Program-made: the position numbers and the translations under genes
NCBI GenBank assembly: GCA_037127315.1
Contig: JBBBDQ010001688.1
Coordinates: 2,512,501-2,576,500, forward strand
Source of the DNA: Ascarosepion bandense
Lineage: Eukaryota > Mollusca > Cephalopoda > Sepiida > Sepiidae
Direction: 5' to 3'
DNA: 64,000 bases
Notes under the pieces: model-generated
Database searches by the model: none
What the model was told of the DNA's origin: nothing
What the model saw: the letters and a program-made list of their open reading frames with translations, nothing else
Part shown: in pieces, positions 23,148 through 38,000 of the stretch
Layout of the letters: every line of letters begins with the position of its first letter
Position numbering within the stretch: position 1 is the first letter of the stretch

Positions 23148-26100
23148 GTGAGAGGAAGTTTATTCTCTTGAAGTAAAATCTGTAATTGTCAAAGTTACGG
23201 CTTCTTTTTTTTTTCATTTTTTTATTTATTTACCGCACCACGTGTAGCTAACAAAATAAAAACGTAGTTAAAATTGGATTGAATAATTTTAGGATCTTAA
23301 AAACAAAAGCCGCGTTGTTTATTTTAAAAAGAAAGTGGACCACATTTTTTCATTTGTATATATTTATTTTTAACGTAAAACGTTTTAGTAATTCAATAAA
23401 TCGTCAGCATGACACCTGATGATTAAAAAAAAGAGAAAAAACAAACATCTGTCTGTAGTGCTCTAGGGTACTGTAGCTTTGATGAAAAAATAGCTTGTAA
23501 TAATCATCGTATCAGCTGCTTGTTAATTGTAAAAAATACAAAAAAACCAAAACAAAAAGAAAGCTTACAATTAGCCTTCGATTATTTTCGTGGAAACTTC
23601 CTAGAAAAAATTGTTTGTGTCTGGCCTCTATTCAGCATGTTTTAGAATTCATTGCCTGTAAAGTGTAAAACTTATGTCTTTCAAGGATAGACTGAGAACA
23701 CTGCTCAAAAGTAGTTAACTCCTCACCCCACTAAAAAAAAATATGCCTAAATTTTAGAAATAATGCATTATTATTAATTTTTTTAAAAAAAGAAATTAAA
23801 AATCCTTCTTGAAGCTTTAATTTTGTACCTCTTTTAAATTCAAAGAGAGATTAAATAAATTTTATTTTTAATCTCATTAAGCAAAAAAAAAAAAATCTGT
23901 CACAAACCGAATTTAAACTGATTCATTAGTACTTTTTTTTCAGTAAAATCGATAAATTCGTCCATATTGATAGATTTGTCAACACAACATTAAAAATCTT
24001 TGATAATAATATACTTTTTTTTCTTTTCTTTTTGGAAACGTTGAGAAAAATTAGCTGATTTAAGGTGAATTAATTTGAATTGAAAAAAAGTTAATTTTTA
24101 AGATCTTAAGAGAAGCATCATTTTCGTTGTGGTACAGTGGATATCGGTTCGGAACGAGAAATCGGGGAGCCGAGTTCGAATTCCAGCTGAATCCATTGTA
24201 TTCACTTACGCGCAAATACCCTTGGGAAAGGTATTAATCCGTCTCTTCCTTCCAGTTATGGGTTAAATAGCAGGACAGATTGGGTTCTATAGCCTTGGTC
24301 GGCAACCAGTCTACCGCAGAAAGCAATGGCAACCTACTGCGGGATAATCTTCTGCCCAGTCAGTCATGTCTCTTTCGAGACATGATCGCCCAAGCGTGTA
24401 TCACGTACGGCACTTAACTGACTGACTGTTGACTGATTTAACAACCCGATGTTTGGGAAATTTAGCTAAGTGGGATATTAAATAAATAAAGAAAAAAGAA
24501 CATGAATATAATGTGAATATATGTTTTTTATATATAATTTTTTAAACTACCCAGTAATCTTAAAAATTGAAGAAAATATTTTCTTATTTTATTGAATTTT
24601 AGATACTTTGGCTTTATAGTCTGACTTACAAAGACGGTTGTTGAGAAAATGTTAAAAAAAATTCCCAATAAAGTTATTCTCTTCTAATAATGTTTGTTGT
24701 GTATGCACATCAGTTTGTTGATCAGTTACATGTTTACGCATAAAAGATGTTCAATATTCTTTTTAAAATACAGGGAGATCACAGAATTGTAGTGAGCTTT
24801 GCAATTTAAAATTAGTAAATATAGTTAATTTTAAGGTAATAACAATATTACTTAGTTGCTAAAAATTAATAGAGAATTTTAAATGACTTAAAAATTATTA
24901 TAATTAATAAAAACAAAGATTTTTATGATAAAATGTTTTATATGACTTTATATATTTCTATATATTAATAAACTATGAAAATAAAAAAAATAACTCTTTC
25001 ATTAAGGATGAAGCATGAAAGCATTTATAAAAGAAATACTAGAAAATCAAAATATAAACAAATTGTGAGTAAAACTTGTTTTTTAAACTAAAAGTTCATA
25101 ATTTATACAATAATTAGGCCTTTGTAACATTAAATGTTATCAAAACATGACAGATTTCATGTACTCTTTTCATTTTTAATCAATTTCAGTGAATTTCCTG
25201 TCGTTCAGGAAAAAGTAATTCAATTGTGCTGATATAACACATGCACACATGGAAACATACACACTCTCATATTCGCATTCATGCATATGTATGTAATAAA
25301 TTTTGTTCTAACTGTATAGATTGAATAAATGTAAGCTGTTTGCTGGTTGGATTAAGTCAGCCAATCAGAACCAAAGTAAGTTATCCACAATTTTACCACC
25401 AAATCGTAAAGGTGTTTTGAATGCCTATTTAAATGATTTGCCGCATATTTTTAGTCAGGTGGCACAAGAATCTTAACACGCACAACATGTAAAACATAAA
25501 GACTAACTCGCCTCTTACTAAATCATTCTTCTGAATTTTACAAAGATGAACTTATTCATGGACTCAGACATTTTCACCAATCTTCTATCAATATTATTCC
25601 TCACACAAATTACATATGACACTGATAAATTTTCCAGTGATAAAGAACATTACAACTTACCTCAAAAGCTTTAACACAATCTTATGCAGAAAATGAAAGA
25701 CATTTTAATCAGACACTTTCAACGTCTGTACAAAGTATGTATTTCTTGTTATTGTTAATATACTTTATATAATTGCAATTAATGGTTTGACCATTTCATT
25801 CAATTTTCCATTTGCTAATTTAATAAATGATTTCAACCATATAAAAAATAATTATTGGTATGCAGGAATTTAGTTAGGAAGTTCTTTGGGAAATGGCATT
25901 GTGCCATGTAAAATTCAGACCTAAATTAACCTTGCATAAGAAGCCCCAACACTGATTTTCAAAGAACAAATATGGCTGAAACAATTATCAACACTTGCCT
26001 ACTCTGTGCATTATTATCTATTGTGTTAACTGAGTGTATTTGTAATCTTGCAAATAATCTTATTTGTAACTAAATAAGATTTTTTTTTTAAGTAAAAATT

Positions 26101-27570
26101 TCTGAAAACATCTACCAAAAAATAAAGTCCAGTCATAGGTTTTTGTGTTACAATTGTATGTTGATACAATAAATATTTCAGGAGTTATGAGACTTTTCTT
26201 TTGTAACAGTATTTATGCTGTTATTTATGCTGTATCCTATGGATGTGCGTTATGGTGCAGTGGATTTCATCTCGGAACGCAACATTGGGGTGCCGAGTTC
26301 AAATTCCAGTTGAATTCATTTCATTCACTTATGTGCAAATACCCTTGGGAAAGATATTAATCTGTCTCTTCCTTCTAGTTATGGGTTAAATAACAGGACA
26401 GATTAGGTTCTATAGCCTTGGCTGGCAACCAGTCTACCGCAGAAAGCAATGGTAACCTACTGTGGGATAATCTTCTGCTCAGTCAGTCATGTCTCTTTCG
26501 AGACATGATCGCCCAAGCGTGTTACATGTATGGCACTTAACTGACTGACCCTATGGCAAGGTTGAAGAAGTGTAATGATTTTTGTTGATCAAATTTTTAA
26601 ATATTGTACTATTTAATGCTAATAGCACTTTATTTTCTGTTTCAGTTGACACAGACCCTTTTTAAACATCATATTGAGTCTTTCAATTACATGCTTCTTG
26701 AAGGTATTTACAAAGCAGTCAAGGTAAGTTTTTATTCACACACACAGCTTTTATTCACACACACTGGGTGCGATGGATAAACTGTCGTTTAAATTATGCA
26801 AAAAATGAAAACAGCAATGACATCGGTTTTTAACAGATATATTTGCCAATATTACACTAAAATATCTTGAAATACTAAAGAGTAAATTTATTCAATAAAA
26901 CTGCCATTGGCTTTAACCATAACCTCCAGATAGTTTTAGAATCTCCTGTATTTCTTCGGAACAGTTTACTTTTTTTTAAGTTGGTGAATCCTGCCAATAT
27001 CCTTGCTTTCAGTTCATCTTTGGTGTTACAAGGAGTTTTGTTGGTCTCTCGCTCAACTGTGCCCCACACATAATAATCAAAGAGATTGCAGTCGGGGGGG
27101 GGGTTAGGCGGCTAGATTTAAGGGCTAATGTGGTCATAGAAATTGTCTGACAGTCATGATTGGGTTCTTCTTGTGTAGCATAGTGTAGAGTCAATGAATG
27201 ATTCAGATATTGGATCATCCAGTAGCCACCCACTTGAACCAGGGCAGCACTATCTCCTCAAGGCACTTGATGTAAGCTTCCATCCTGAGTCTGAGGCTCT
27301 GGGGAATGGAGACTTAATGTCACCATCATTAGTGATCAATCCAAACACCTTTGCAATCACCATTAGACTCCTGCAACTATTTCCAAATTGCATTGTTCTG
27401 AGATTGACATCCAAACACTGAAATATTTGTATTGGATTTTCCAGTGTGAAAGTCAAGCAGTACAGTATGCATTTTCCAAATTTATAGCAGAGTGAATTGC
27501 ATCATAGTGCTCTTTTTCTCATAGACAGTGCCCAACTGACCCTTCTATAGTGTGCTGTCAACAAAAAGCA

Positions 27571-27640
<70 letters not shown>

Positions 27641-30600
27641 AACACCCAAAACCATGGTATATTTAAAAACTGTGAGAAGGTTAAAGTTTTGAGCACCCAA
27701 ACTGTATATTTAGTTTAAATTAACAGCAGGTTGGGCATTTTAAATTTGAAAATTAGTTTATATAGAAATATTTTCAACCCTTTGTTGCATATTAATTACA
27801 ATTGTAGCCATTATGCAACAAAGGGTTAATATGTATTAAGGCGCGGAGTGTTAAAGAATAAGGTTGGCATGCACTAATTTACTCAGACCAATGTCCTCAT
27901 CTTGGCTGTTACAGATACACCATTTCAGTCATTTATTATCCAGTCTTCAAATGTTTGTTTGTCAACTTAAGAATCTCAGAGCAAATATTTCATTTAGTCT
28001 ATGGGGATATTTTATTTTTCTTGTACTGTCCATGTTTTTGAATATCTGCTAGTTGTCAATTTTTCCTTATGATTCAACTTTTTTTTTTTTTTACTTAGTA
28101 AAATGACTTTCACTGCCTAATCCAGGGATTGAACACCTGACCACCATTTAATTGATTAATATATAATCGTAATTGTAGTAGAGAGACCCACCTGATATAA
28201 CAAATAACTGAAGAAAGTCAAAAATCCCATCAACCAAAAACATTGATAAGTACAACTATGGGGATATTAGTATTGGTAAACCAATATAAAGACAACAGCA
28301 GTAATTATAAATGAATATGTATTCATCTAGGACCAGAAACATCCAAATGAATTTGCAAGTTTCACATGCTTTTGCAGTCCAGGAGTGCCTGAATGTGGCT
28401 ACAATTGGGTATCACTATTTCAATATACTGCGTTTACACCCATTATATGATCAACTTGAGGCATCAGATATTTACCACATTTTGAAAATCTTCAAAATTA
28501 TATCTCATAACCAGTGATACTAAGTAAGTTAAATTTGGTATCATTTGAAAGTGAAATCAATTGTCTCTTTTCATATAAAATCAGCTTGTAATACTTGACT
28601 TTCAACTTCTTTTGCAATATATCAATTTAATTGCACTAAAATCACTTATTCAAATATTTCAACAATTCTGTCAGGCCTCTTGCTGTTTAACAATGGAAAT
28701 CTATTCAGGGCTGCTGCTGCTATTATCATTATTATCGTTGTTGCCCTTTCTGTCAAGTTTGACTATGAAGGTAGCAGACTAAGGTAGTTTTGAATAATGA
28801 ACATTTTTTTCATTTGAGAACATTAGACAATGAGGGTCAGATTACATGGCAGTTAAAACAGCAGAGAAGATGATATCAGTCCAAAATAATTCCTGAAATA
28901 ATCACCATACTTCTCTTCTGATTTAGACCATATTAGGAAGGTTGGAAAACACACTAGCCAAAATGTATTGAGACAACAAATATGAGTTCAGGTCAAAATA
29001 ATTCAATATTAGTTTGTTCTGTGCGTGCAATTTATTTATTTACTTATTTATTTTTTTGACAGAAAATAAAACCAATCGAATTCCAAGCTTCAAATGGAGA
29101 CCGTATTAGCATTTCCATTGTGGTAAGTAAGACACTAACTACTCTCCTCCCTAATTCTTGTTATTAATGTCTCTTTGGATGCTGATAATTGTGGCAAACA
29201 TGCACGTCAATACAAAAGAAGCCTCTGATTGCATGCAGACATGTTTACCAACACCAGTTACAGCAGTTTTTTTTTTTTTTTTTTTTTTTTTTCCTATTAG
29301 TAACAGGACAGTTCAGCATGTCTAGATACAGGCCTCTCTGTGACTGGTCAATACACAGGTCTTTGTAAGATGCCTCCTGTTAATAGAAGCCGGGGGAAAA
29401 CCAGCAGTTGGCAGGACACAGTCAGTTCTGGTGTTTCGACCTCAAAACACTATTGCTGTACCTTCAAACAATATTCTCAAATATTTGTCACATATATACA
29501 TTCAGTAAAGAATTAGAACACTCTTAGCTACCAGGGTATGTTTACATGGTATATCACACATTAAAAGTTTGCCTCCTTCTACCGAGTGCCCATAACTCAG
29601 GTAGAATCACCGACTGATGTCAATTCAGTCAGTTTTCAATCCTTGCTAAAAGCAATCGGATGTCTAACCATACTGATGAGCTGTAATACACAGAAACAGA
29701 TCTGTCTGTGGATGACTATATATATATATATATATATAATGGCTGGCCACTCGTATTCGAGGATATCCATCTACCTGGGTGGCTAGCTAATCCTCATGGT
29801 AGATGCCTGCTCAGGCACACTTGTGTTTGCTCAACCCCCACAGGGCCCACCTGTGGTTTATACTGCGACTATGCTATTACAGTTTCTGGGAGAGAGTGTG
29901 TAAACAACAGTCTGAACAAGGCCAGGACGCTCAAACTTTTGGTCACGGTGACTTGTGACTTTGAGCGAGCACAATCATTGATGACTCCTCAAAGGGAGCT
30001 GTGTACCTAATTTCACTCACAAGGCTTGGGTTGACTTGTGATATGGTTTTCATGCCCTTTCCAAAGATGCTGCATGCTAAATTTACCTCATCAGTCCTTT
30101 TGGACATTATTTGTCATTTTCTTTACTTAGACTATTTATTATATTATTTTACACTATTTATTGTTTACTTTATACTGTTTATTACGGTATTTATTCATAC
30201 TATTTATTATGTTGTTTATTGAAATGGTTGGTAAAATATTGGCTAATTGCCAGTTGATTTGAACTTTATGAAATGATAAGTAAAGATATTCTTATAGTTG
30301 GTTCATCATTTTAATTAGTAAATATTTATAAATTTATGAATGCAAAATTGTCTTCCAATTTATTTTGTTATAAATTGGTAAATGATAAATATTTCACTGC
30401 ATTATTTTTAATTGTATTAGTTTTTAGAATGTTGTAAATAAACAAGCTTATAAATAGTGATTAATATTTTTGTTATCAATTTTCAAGAAACAAAAAACAA
30501 ATTGTATAAATTCACTTTCAATGTATGTTTAAGTTTTTATTACATTTCTAATCATTACTTTTTAAAACAAACATTGCCAGACAGTAAAGGTAGTTAAAAT

Positions 30601-33600
30601 GATAGGGGTGTCAAGGAAACAAAAAAACTATCCATTTGATACTTTTTTGTGGGTATAAAATTTCAAGTTTACCAATAATTTCTTGTTGATTTTAATTCTA
30701 AATTTTTGTATATTTAATCTTTTTATTTCATTGTTTAATTTCTATTTTCAGTCAGAATGAAAATTTGGAAATATAGTAGTCGAGGGGGGAAAATACTTGA
30801 ACTTGTCATTTATAATGTAGATTACAATGCAGTAGATTACAATGCAGTTTTCTTTTGATGAATTCAATGTGCGTTTTAAATCTGCGTAAATTAAATTAGA
30901 GGGAAAAGGTATATAGAAATCACTTATAACTTTTAGTAAGTTCTTAACTTTAACTAAACCATTGCAAGTTATTTGTTCACTAGCTTTGTGTTGTATATTG
31001 AACCACAACCAACTGTGCCTTCCTGGGACACCATTGAAATTACTTACCTCGTTATGTCTGTGTAACTAGATAATGATTTTCCACTTTCTAACACATAGAC
31101 ATCTGCATATGTTATTCCAACTTACAACACAAGAGTTAGTTTATTTTTATTTATTTTTTTAAGCACTTTCATAAAAGAAATACCTAAGTTTTCTGTTTCC
31201 AAATCACTAATTTATGAAATTGTTTTCTTGTTTTTGTTCAGGGTGCCTTTATCAATAATCCAGCTGTAAGTAAAAGCAACATCCTTGCTTCAACACAACA
31301 AATTTTTCCGGCAGAGGTAAGATTTTCCTTTCTCTGGAGGTCAAGTCATATGTCTTATCAACTCATAGCCAACATTTTCTCACTTCATCAAACTAAGTAT
31401 TTCTGTCTGGTTTATTAGTTACCGGCTCAGATTATTTTGTCTTATCAAAATTCTAGGATCATTGCTACTATTCCAGAAATTATTTGGACTGATATACTCA
31501 CCCTTGTTGATTCACGTTTTATATTTTTGTTGAAAAGTCCACTAGTTTTTCTTGGGATTGTGTGATATGTTGTCATTATTCAATAAAAAATATTCATACT
31601 AGTATCATTATCTTTGTTATTTTGATCACTAAAACTCTAGGATAAACTAGATCTGCACCATCTACTGCCTTGATGATTCTCAGGTAAACTTGACCCATGT
31701 CATCTTCTGCCTTGTTGACTTTTAGGCTAAATTAGTCACATGTCTACCTATCTATTCATTGTGGTTTTTATATTCTACAAATTATACAGGGGGGGGGGTG
31801 TCTCCTAAAAATCTATTTAAATACAATAAATGCAGTATTTATTGACTTCCAAAAAAATTTTTTTTCAGATCTATTGCATTTAATTTAATATTTAATTTAA
31901 ACTGTTAATTTTTAACAGCTTAATTTAAATATTAAATTAAATGCAATGGATCTGAAAAAATGAAATTCCATAAGTTATAGGAAGTCAAAATTTTTTGGGA
32001 CACTCTGTATATGACATTAAATATCTATACAAAAATTGATATGTCATTAAATTAACCGGTTTCCATGGCCTTCCTCAGCTGTTTACTTTGTATGAAAGAC
32101 AAGTGGGACCATTATCCTTCCCGGATTTGTTGGGAATGTTAAAATTCTTTTTGCTGGTTTCACAATATTCTGACGATCTGTTTTTTAACCTTCATATATA
32201 CAATTTATATGGGAACAGAAAAGACCCCCCCCCCCCCCCCCCGTAATAAAAACTCTAAAATAGTGGCAGATATACTGACTTGTCTCTTTTTGAGCAATGT
32301 ATGTAACATTTATAATTCTTAGTTTCTTTCAATAGTATTATATTATGTAGGATTTCTCTCCAATACTTTTCTATCTTACCAAAGAGATCCACACTAAACT
32401 TCTGTATTTAGTTACAAGTTTAATGTTGGTAACTTTTTTTTTATTAATCCTCTATTGAACTTCATTCCACAGGAAGTAATGTCTCTTGTCCCTATCGTCT
32501 ATGTTCTGCTATATTTGGTTAAGCAGCCATATATCCTACTATTTGATAAGAAAAAATGTTTGTTCACATTTCTAGTCTAAGCTGATCAGTGGTACTGGTC
32601 AGTGGGAGATTTAGGAGTGGAGGGGTTGGCATTTCTTTTAAATTATTTTCACTTTCTGGAATTGAAATTACCTGGCAGCAGCTGTTAATCCTCCTTGTTG
32701 ATAGTTATTTTATTTTTTTTCATTGATGTGTGAACTAACACAATGACTCCTCACAAAATTACAGAAGAACCCAGTTATTTACACTCTTTACATTGTTCGG
32801 ACTATTGTCCTCATCTTTATTACGATGTTTTGGCTGTTGTACACTCAGGAATTCTTCAGGTGCTAGGAATTTCGAACTGAAACCTTTATGGCAATAAAGA
32901 AGATAAGGATAATAGTTTGAACAATGTAAATAGTGTAAATACTACCTCATCTCAGAAGTATAGACAAACCCCAATTATTTTTTTTTTTTTTAAATGTTAG
33001 GCTTCTTTGTTCCTCCTGAGTTTGTCTGAATGCTTCTGAAAAATATCTTTTATCTCTAACTTCATTTTCAAATGTCATGTTTATGGGAAGAAAAAAAAGT
33101 TACCATAAGTAGCTCTGAAAACACTTTGATGACCTTTTTAAAGTGATAATCAAAATTAACAGATTAGCAAGGAATGTATTGTGTGATGAGTTTTAAAATA
33201 TATATACGCATTGCGCATTCGGTAATGGATTAGAGCACTGGCTATTGGGCGGGTATAATGACAATATACACGCTAAAAAGTCTGCCTTCTTCTACCGAAC
33301 GCCCACGGCCCAGAGGTAGATTTGCCGGCTGACGCCAATTTGGTTGGGTTTCAATCCTGGGTTAAAAGCAATTGGAGTCTAACCGTACTGATGAGCTGTG
33401 ATACAGTGAAACAGATCTGTCTGCGGATGACTATATATATATATATATAGTATGTATGTTGTTTTAAAATATATAAGTTTTTTGCTATTATTTATTTGAA
33501 AGTGTCGACTGAGGATGTGCAGCTATGCAGGTGCCCTTGTGGTTACATTTGGATGGTCAGTTAATGGTGTCAAAAAACCTCATATTCAGAAAAACCTTGG

Positions 33601-34246
33601 AAATATCCCCATTATGGTTAAGGTAAGTGACTGATTAATATGCTGTGTCATTGGGATTGAAATGTATACATTTGAAGAGATTCTATAATAATAATAGTAC
33701 TCATTCTGAAACACTTTTTCTGATCTGACCAAACATTTGGAAAGGAAAGAACTTCTTTATCAGACTGAAAACCTTTCATTGTATACTAGCAGTATAGCCC
33801 GGCGTTGCTCGGGTGTAATGAAAGCTTTAAAACTAATCCATGGTCCTGGAGCTCAGATTCTTTGGACATTGGGACAAAAAACTAAAAAGCAATAGTTGTT
33901 TCCAGTTCAAGCAAAACGATAGGCTGAAAGAAAAATGAATAGATGTAAATCGAATTTTGGTTTCCTGGTATCGGTATCAAATTTTCTGCACTATTGTAAG
34001 AACTGCAACCTTGAAACTTCTGAATATCATTTCTTATGTCTTTGTCTATGAGTGTATCAAATTTGATTAAAATCGGATCACTCATTCTATAACCCAATTT
34101 TTTCGATTATCGATTTTCGATATTTATCGAGGGTACCTCGACACAAAACCTAGCTAAGAACATTCGCAGATGCTTATAGTACAACTGTGTAAATTTTCAA
34201 GAAAATTGGTTCAGCCATTTCGGAGTCTATAGGTAACGGATACACA

Positions 34247-34282
<36 letters not shown>

Positions 34283-34818
34283 GTTCCATTTATAAATAAG
34301 TTTAGATAAATAGATGTAACTTTATTTGTATTTCTCTCTCATAAAATTTCTATATTCTCATGTTTTTGGTCCATCATATTACTTTGGGGAGCTATAGTGG
34401 ATGAGAAATAAGTGAATTAATTTGAATTTTACATATTAAAAAAATTATCTGAAATAAGAGGAAAGAAACATCAGTTTAAAATGTAACCACAACTTCTACT
34501 CTAACAGCTTCTTTTCTTGCACTTCCTGTCTGTGGAATTCCCTTCCGTATACTTGCTTCCCCAACAGTTACAATCTCCAAGAATTTAAATGTAAGGTCAA
34601 TAGTCATCTCCTATCTCACTGACTCTCATCCTTTCCCTCATGCTCAATATTTTCATGCTTCTCTTACCCACTTCCTGACACTCCCTATAACCTGTCCCTC
34701 TTTCTCATCACTTTCCTTCTATGCACCCCCTGCACACCAGTGGCAGTAAAACTGCCTTGCTTGGGGTGAAATAATTAAAAAAAAGAAATGGATAAATTGT
34801 AAAAAAAAAAATATTATC

Positions 34819-34849
<31 letters not shown>

Positions 34850-34993
34850 GACTTAAGGAAAGCAATAGTTAAAAAATTTTCAAGGTTTGAAATCAATTTT
34901 TTAGACATAACTTTAAACTTAGAGAAAAATGATTAAGAAAATGAATCTCTTAGATAAAGACATTAAATCATTTTCCATCTTTAAGCAATATAC

Positions 34994-35091
<98 letters not shown>

Positions 35092-38000
35092 TTATTTTTA
35101 TTTATTTATGAGGTAAGAAGCACAGTTTACAAGGATATATGGGGAAAGATAACAGTTAATCCTAGACTTGAGCAGAGTAAGAATGTAGTGGTCAGAGAAA
35201 CAGACTCATGGGAGTTGGTCCCATGGAGTAGGGGTTTGTGGGAAGAAGCTATTCAAGTGGAACAAATCTCACTAATGGAATACGAAGGGGAATAAGGGTG
35301 CTTCATTACGTGTCTGGCATGGCAGATCTTAGCTATGAAGGTTAGAACTGACCAGATTAATAAATGTAGTTTATCATTTTCTATGAATATAGGGATAAGG
35401 CAGTGAGAGAGTGTGTAATGTTTCATTTGAGAAACATGTTGTAAAGTAGAAGATAATTACAGACATGGTCCTGGAGATGCTTTTGAGACTGGAAATTGAA
35501 GATTAGATAGTTTCTGCTCACAGATGGCAGCACTATTCCATTTTTGACCTTATCTCTCTCTCTTGTAATGGTAGAGAAAACGAGTGCTACAGAGAACCAA
35601 TGTTTTTTCTTTTCCAATAAGTAGAACTAGAAACAACTCTTCAAATTAAAGGAACAATTAACAAAGAGACAAATGTACAGTATCATTAAGGAATCTTCTT
35701 CTTCTATGTGCCTTGTCCTTTCAGGACATAGGCAATCATGGCTTTACACATCTCCCTATCCCTGGTGGCTCTTAGCACGCTTTCTCCTGTAACACCACAC
35801 AACCCTTGTTCTGTCATCCACCTGCTCAGGCCCTTCAAATATGTTATCCATTGCTTTCCCCTGTCTCTTTTTCCCCCTCTGTCTGGCCTGTTAGTATCAG
35901 ATTTTCCAAGCCCTCCTTCCTCATTGCATGTCCCAGGAACTAAGGAATAGTGGATTCAAAACAAAATTACAATAGTGTATTTCAAAACCAAGAAAGAAAA
36001 AAATGTGTGTGTGTGTGTTTCGGCAGCAGATTTTCTTTTAAATATGTCAGATTTAAATAAATTGCAAACATCATGCTTGCTTATTTTTAATAAAATCTGT
36101 TTATAATCATGGATAATCTTTCACGTATTACAATCAAAAAATGTCAGAAATGTGCTGTAACGTTGACAGATGTTATTTTTATTCATTTTTCGAGGTACCC
36201 AAGTACTTTCAACTTCTTTCTGAACTCACACCCTAGAAGATGATCTCTACTACTAGAATAAAAGAGGAGGAGCAGAAAAAGGAAATATTGTATTGGAGGC
36301 AGGGGGTCTAAAAAGAGGATTTTGATAAATAATGTTTAGACCCCCAAACACACACACACAAAGTTTTATAAAAGAAAATATGAATACATAAAATAGAATA
36401 AAAGTTACCTAATAGTTATAGTGTAGATCATAGATTCCCGTAAGTTCTCATATCAACAAATTGATTATTGATATAAATGAAACATTTAAAAAAAAAAAGG
36501 TGGCGGCTAAAATGAAAATTTTAGGTAGGGGAAGTATTCAGGGATTGGGAAAATAAACTTAGAATTTGTATTTAGTTGCTGTCTAAAATCATGGGCTCGA
36601 AAAATGTAAGGGTTGAAAAGTTAAATCCATTTGGTCATTTTAATTAATACTCTAGTGATTAAGAGAGAAGGAAAGCTTCTATTTGGATTATTTTTAGGAG
36701 GGTTTTTATAATTTAAAATTTAGATTTGTGGTGGCATTTGCTTATGAATTCCTTACATATATTTAAAAGTAGATTTTGTTTAGGATATTTTATTTTAATT
36801 TATCAACTAAACATAGATTACATCTGTCGTAAAGGTAAATTGAAAACTGATAGGTTCAGCCTGCACGGCTGAACCTATCAGTTTTCAATTTACTATGGGG
36901 TTTAGTCTCTCTTTCATTTCTCAAAATCTTTGGGAAAGGAATGTTTGAAATCTTAGATTGCGGTTAGAAAAGGAATGTTTGTGAGTGTAGTAATGTTGTT
37001 TAAATTCAACTGTAAAAATACCAATATAAGTTGGATAATTCTTCTTATTGCTATTTGGGAAGATTTGGACTTGGTAGATTACCTGGGTAGATCTACATTT
37101 GCCTTCCACTGGACAGTTGTTTATAGATCTACACATATATGTGTGTGTGTGTGTGTGATAGCATAAAGAAGGTAGTGAACATGTCTATGTGCCATGTCCC
37201 TTCAGGACGTAGGCAATTATGGCTCTCCACATTCCCCTATCCCTTGTAGCTCTTAACACCTTTTCTCTTGGTATTTCTCCCAAACCCTGCTCTGCCATCC
37301 ATTTGTTTAAGCCCGTTAAGTATGTCATGTGCTGTTTTTCCCTTGTCCCTTTCCCACTATCCATCCTGTGAGTATCAGTCACCAAACTTACCTTCCTCAT
37401 ATGTCCCAAAAACTTTAGCTCTCTCTTCCTGATGTTTCCTTTTCATTTACATCCTCTCTAAAACCTGATCATTGCTCACAGGTTCAGTTCATTGTATTCT
37501 CAGTATCCTTCTGTAGAACCACATTTTGGTTGCTTAAAGTCTTTCCTTCATTTTTAATGAGATAGTCCAGCATTCGCTGCCATATTGAAGGATAAACATC
37601 ATATAACAGTCCAGTACGCTTTTCTTTGTTTCCAAGAAAAATTTCCTGTTTCTCGCTACTCTGAGATCAAAGGATGTGCATTGTGGTGCAGTGAATATCG
37701 GCTTGGAACAAGAAATCGTGCAGCCAAGTTTGAATTCCAAGTTTGAATTGTTGCATTCACTTGTGCGCAAATATCTTTGGGAAAGGTATTAATTTGTCTC
37801 TTCCCTCCAATTATGGGTTAAATAACAGGACAGATTGGGTTCTATGACCTTGGCTGGCAACCAGTCTACTGCAATGTAATGGCAACCTACTACAGGATAA
37901 TCTTCTGCCCAGTCAGTCATGTCTCTTTCTAGACATGGTCGCCTAAGCGTGTATCACATATGGCACTTAACTGACTGAAAGGTCAGAGAGAGAGAGATAT

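Noticed and set aside
29586..30010. Overlapping open frames of 66 and 100 residues
   Set aside because: They cross a repeat shared with 33200-33450 and a TA run. No domain and no splice context.
34105..34145. ATCGATTTTCGATATTTATCGAGGGTACC as a family A terminus
   Set aside because: Resemblance to GGTACC and TTTTCGATA words only. The order and flanks do not match the family A ends.
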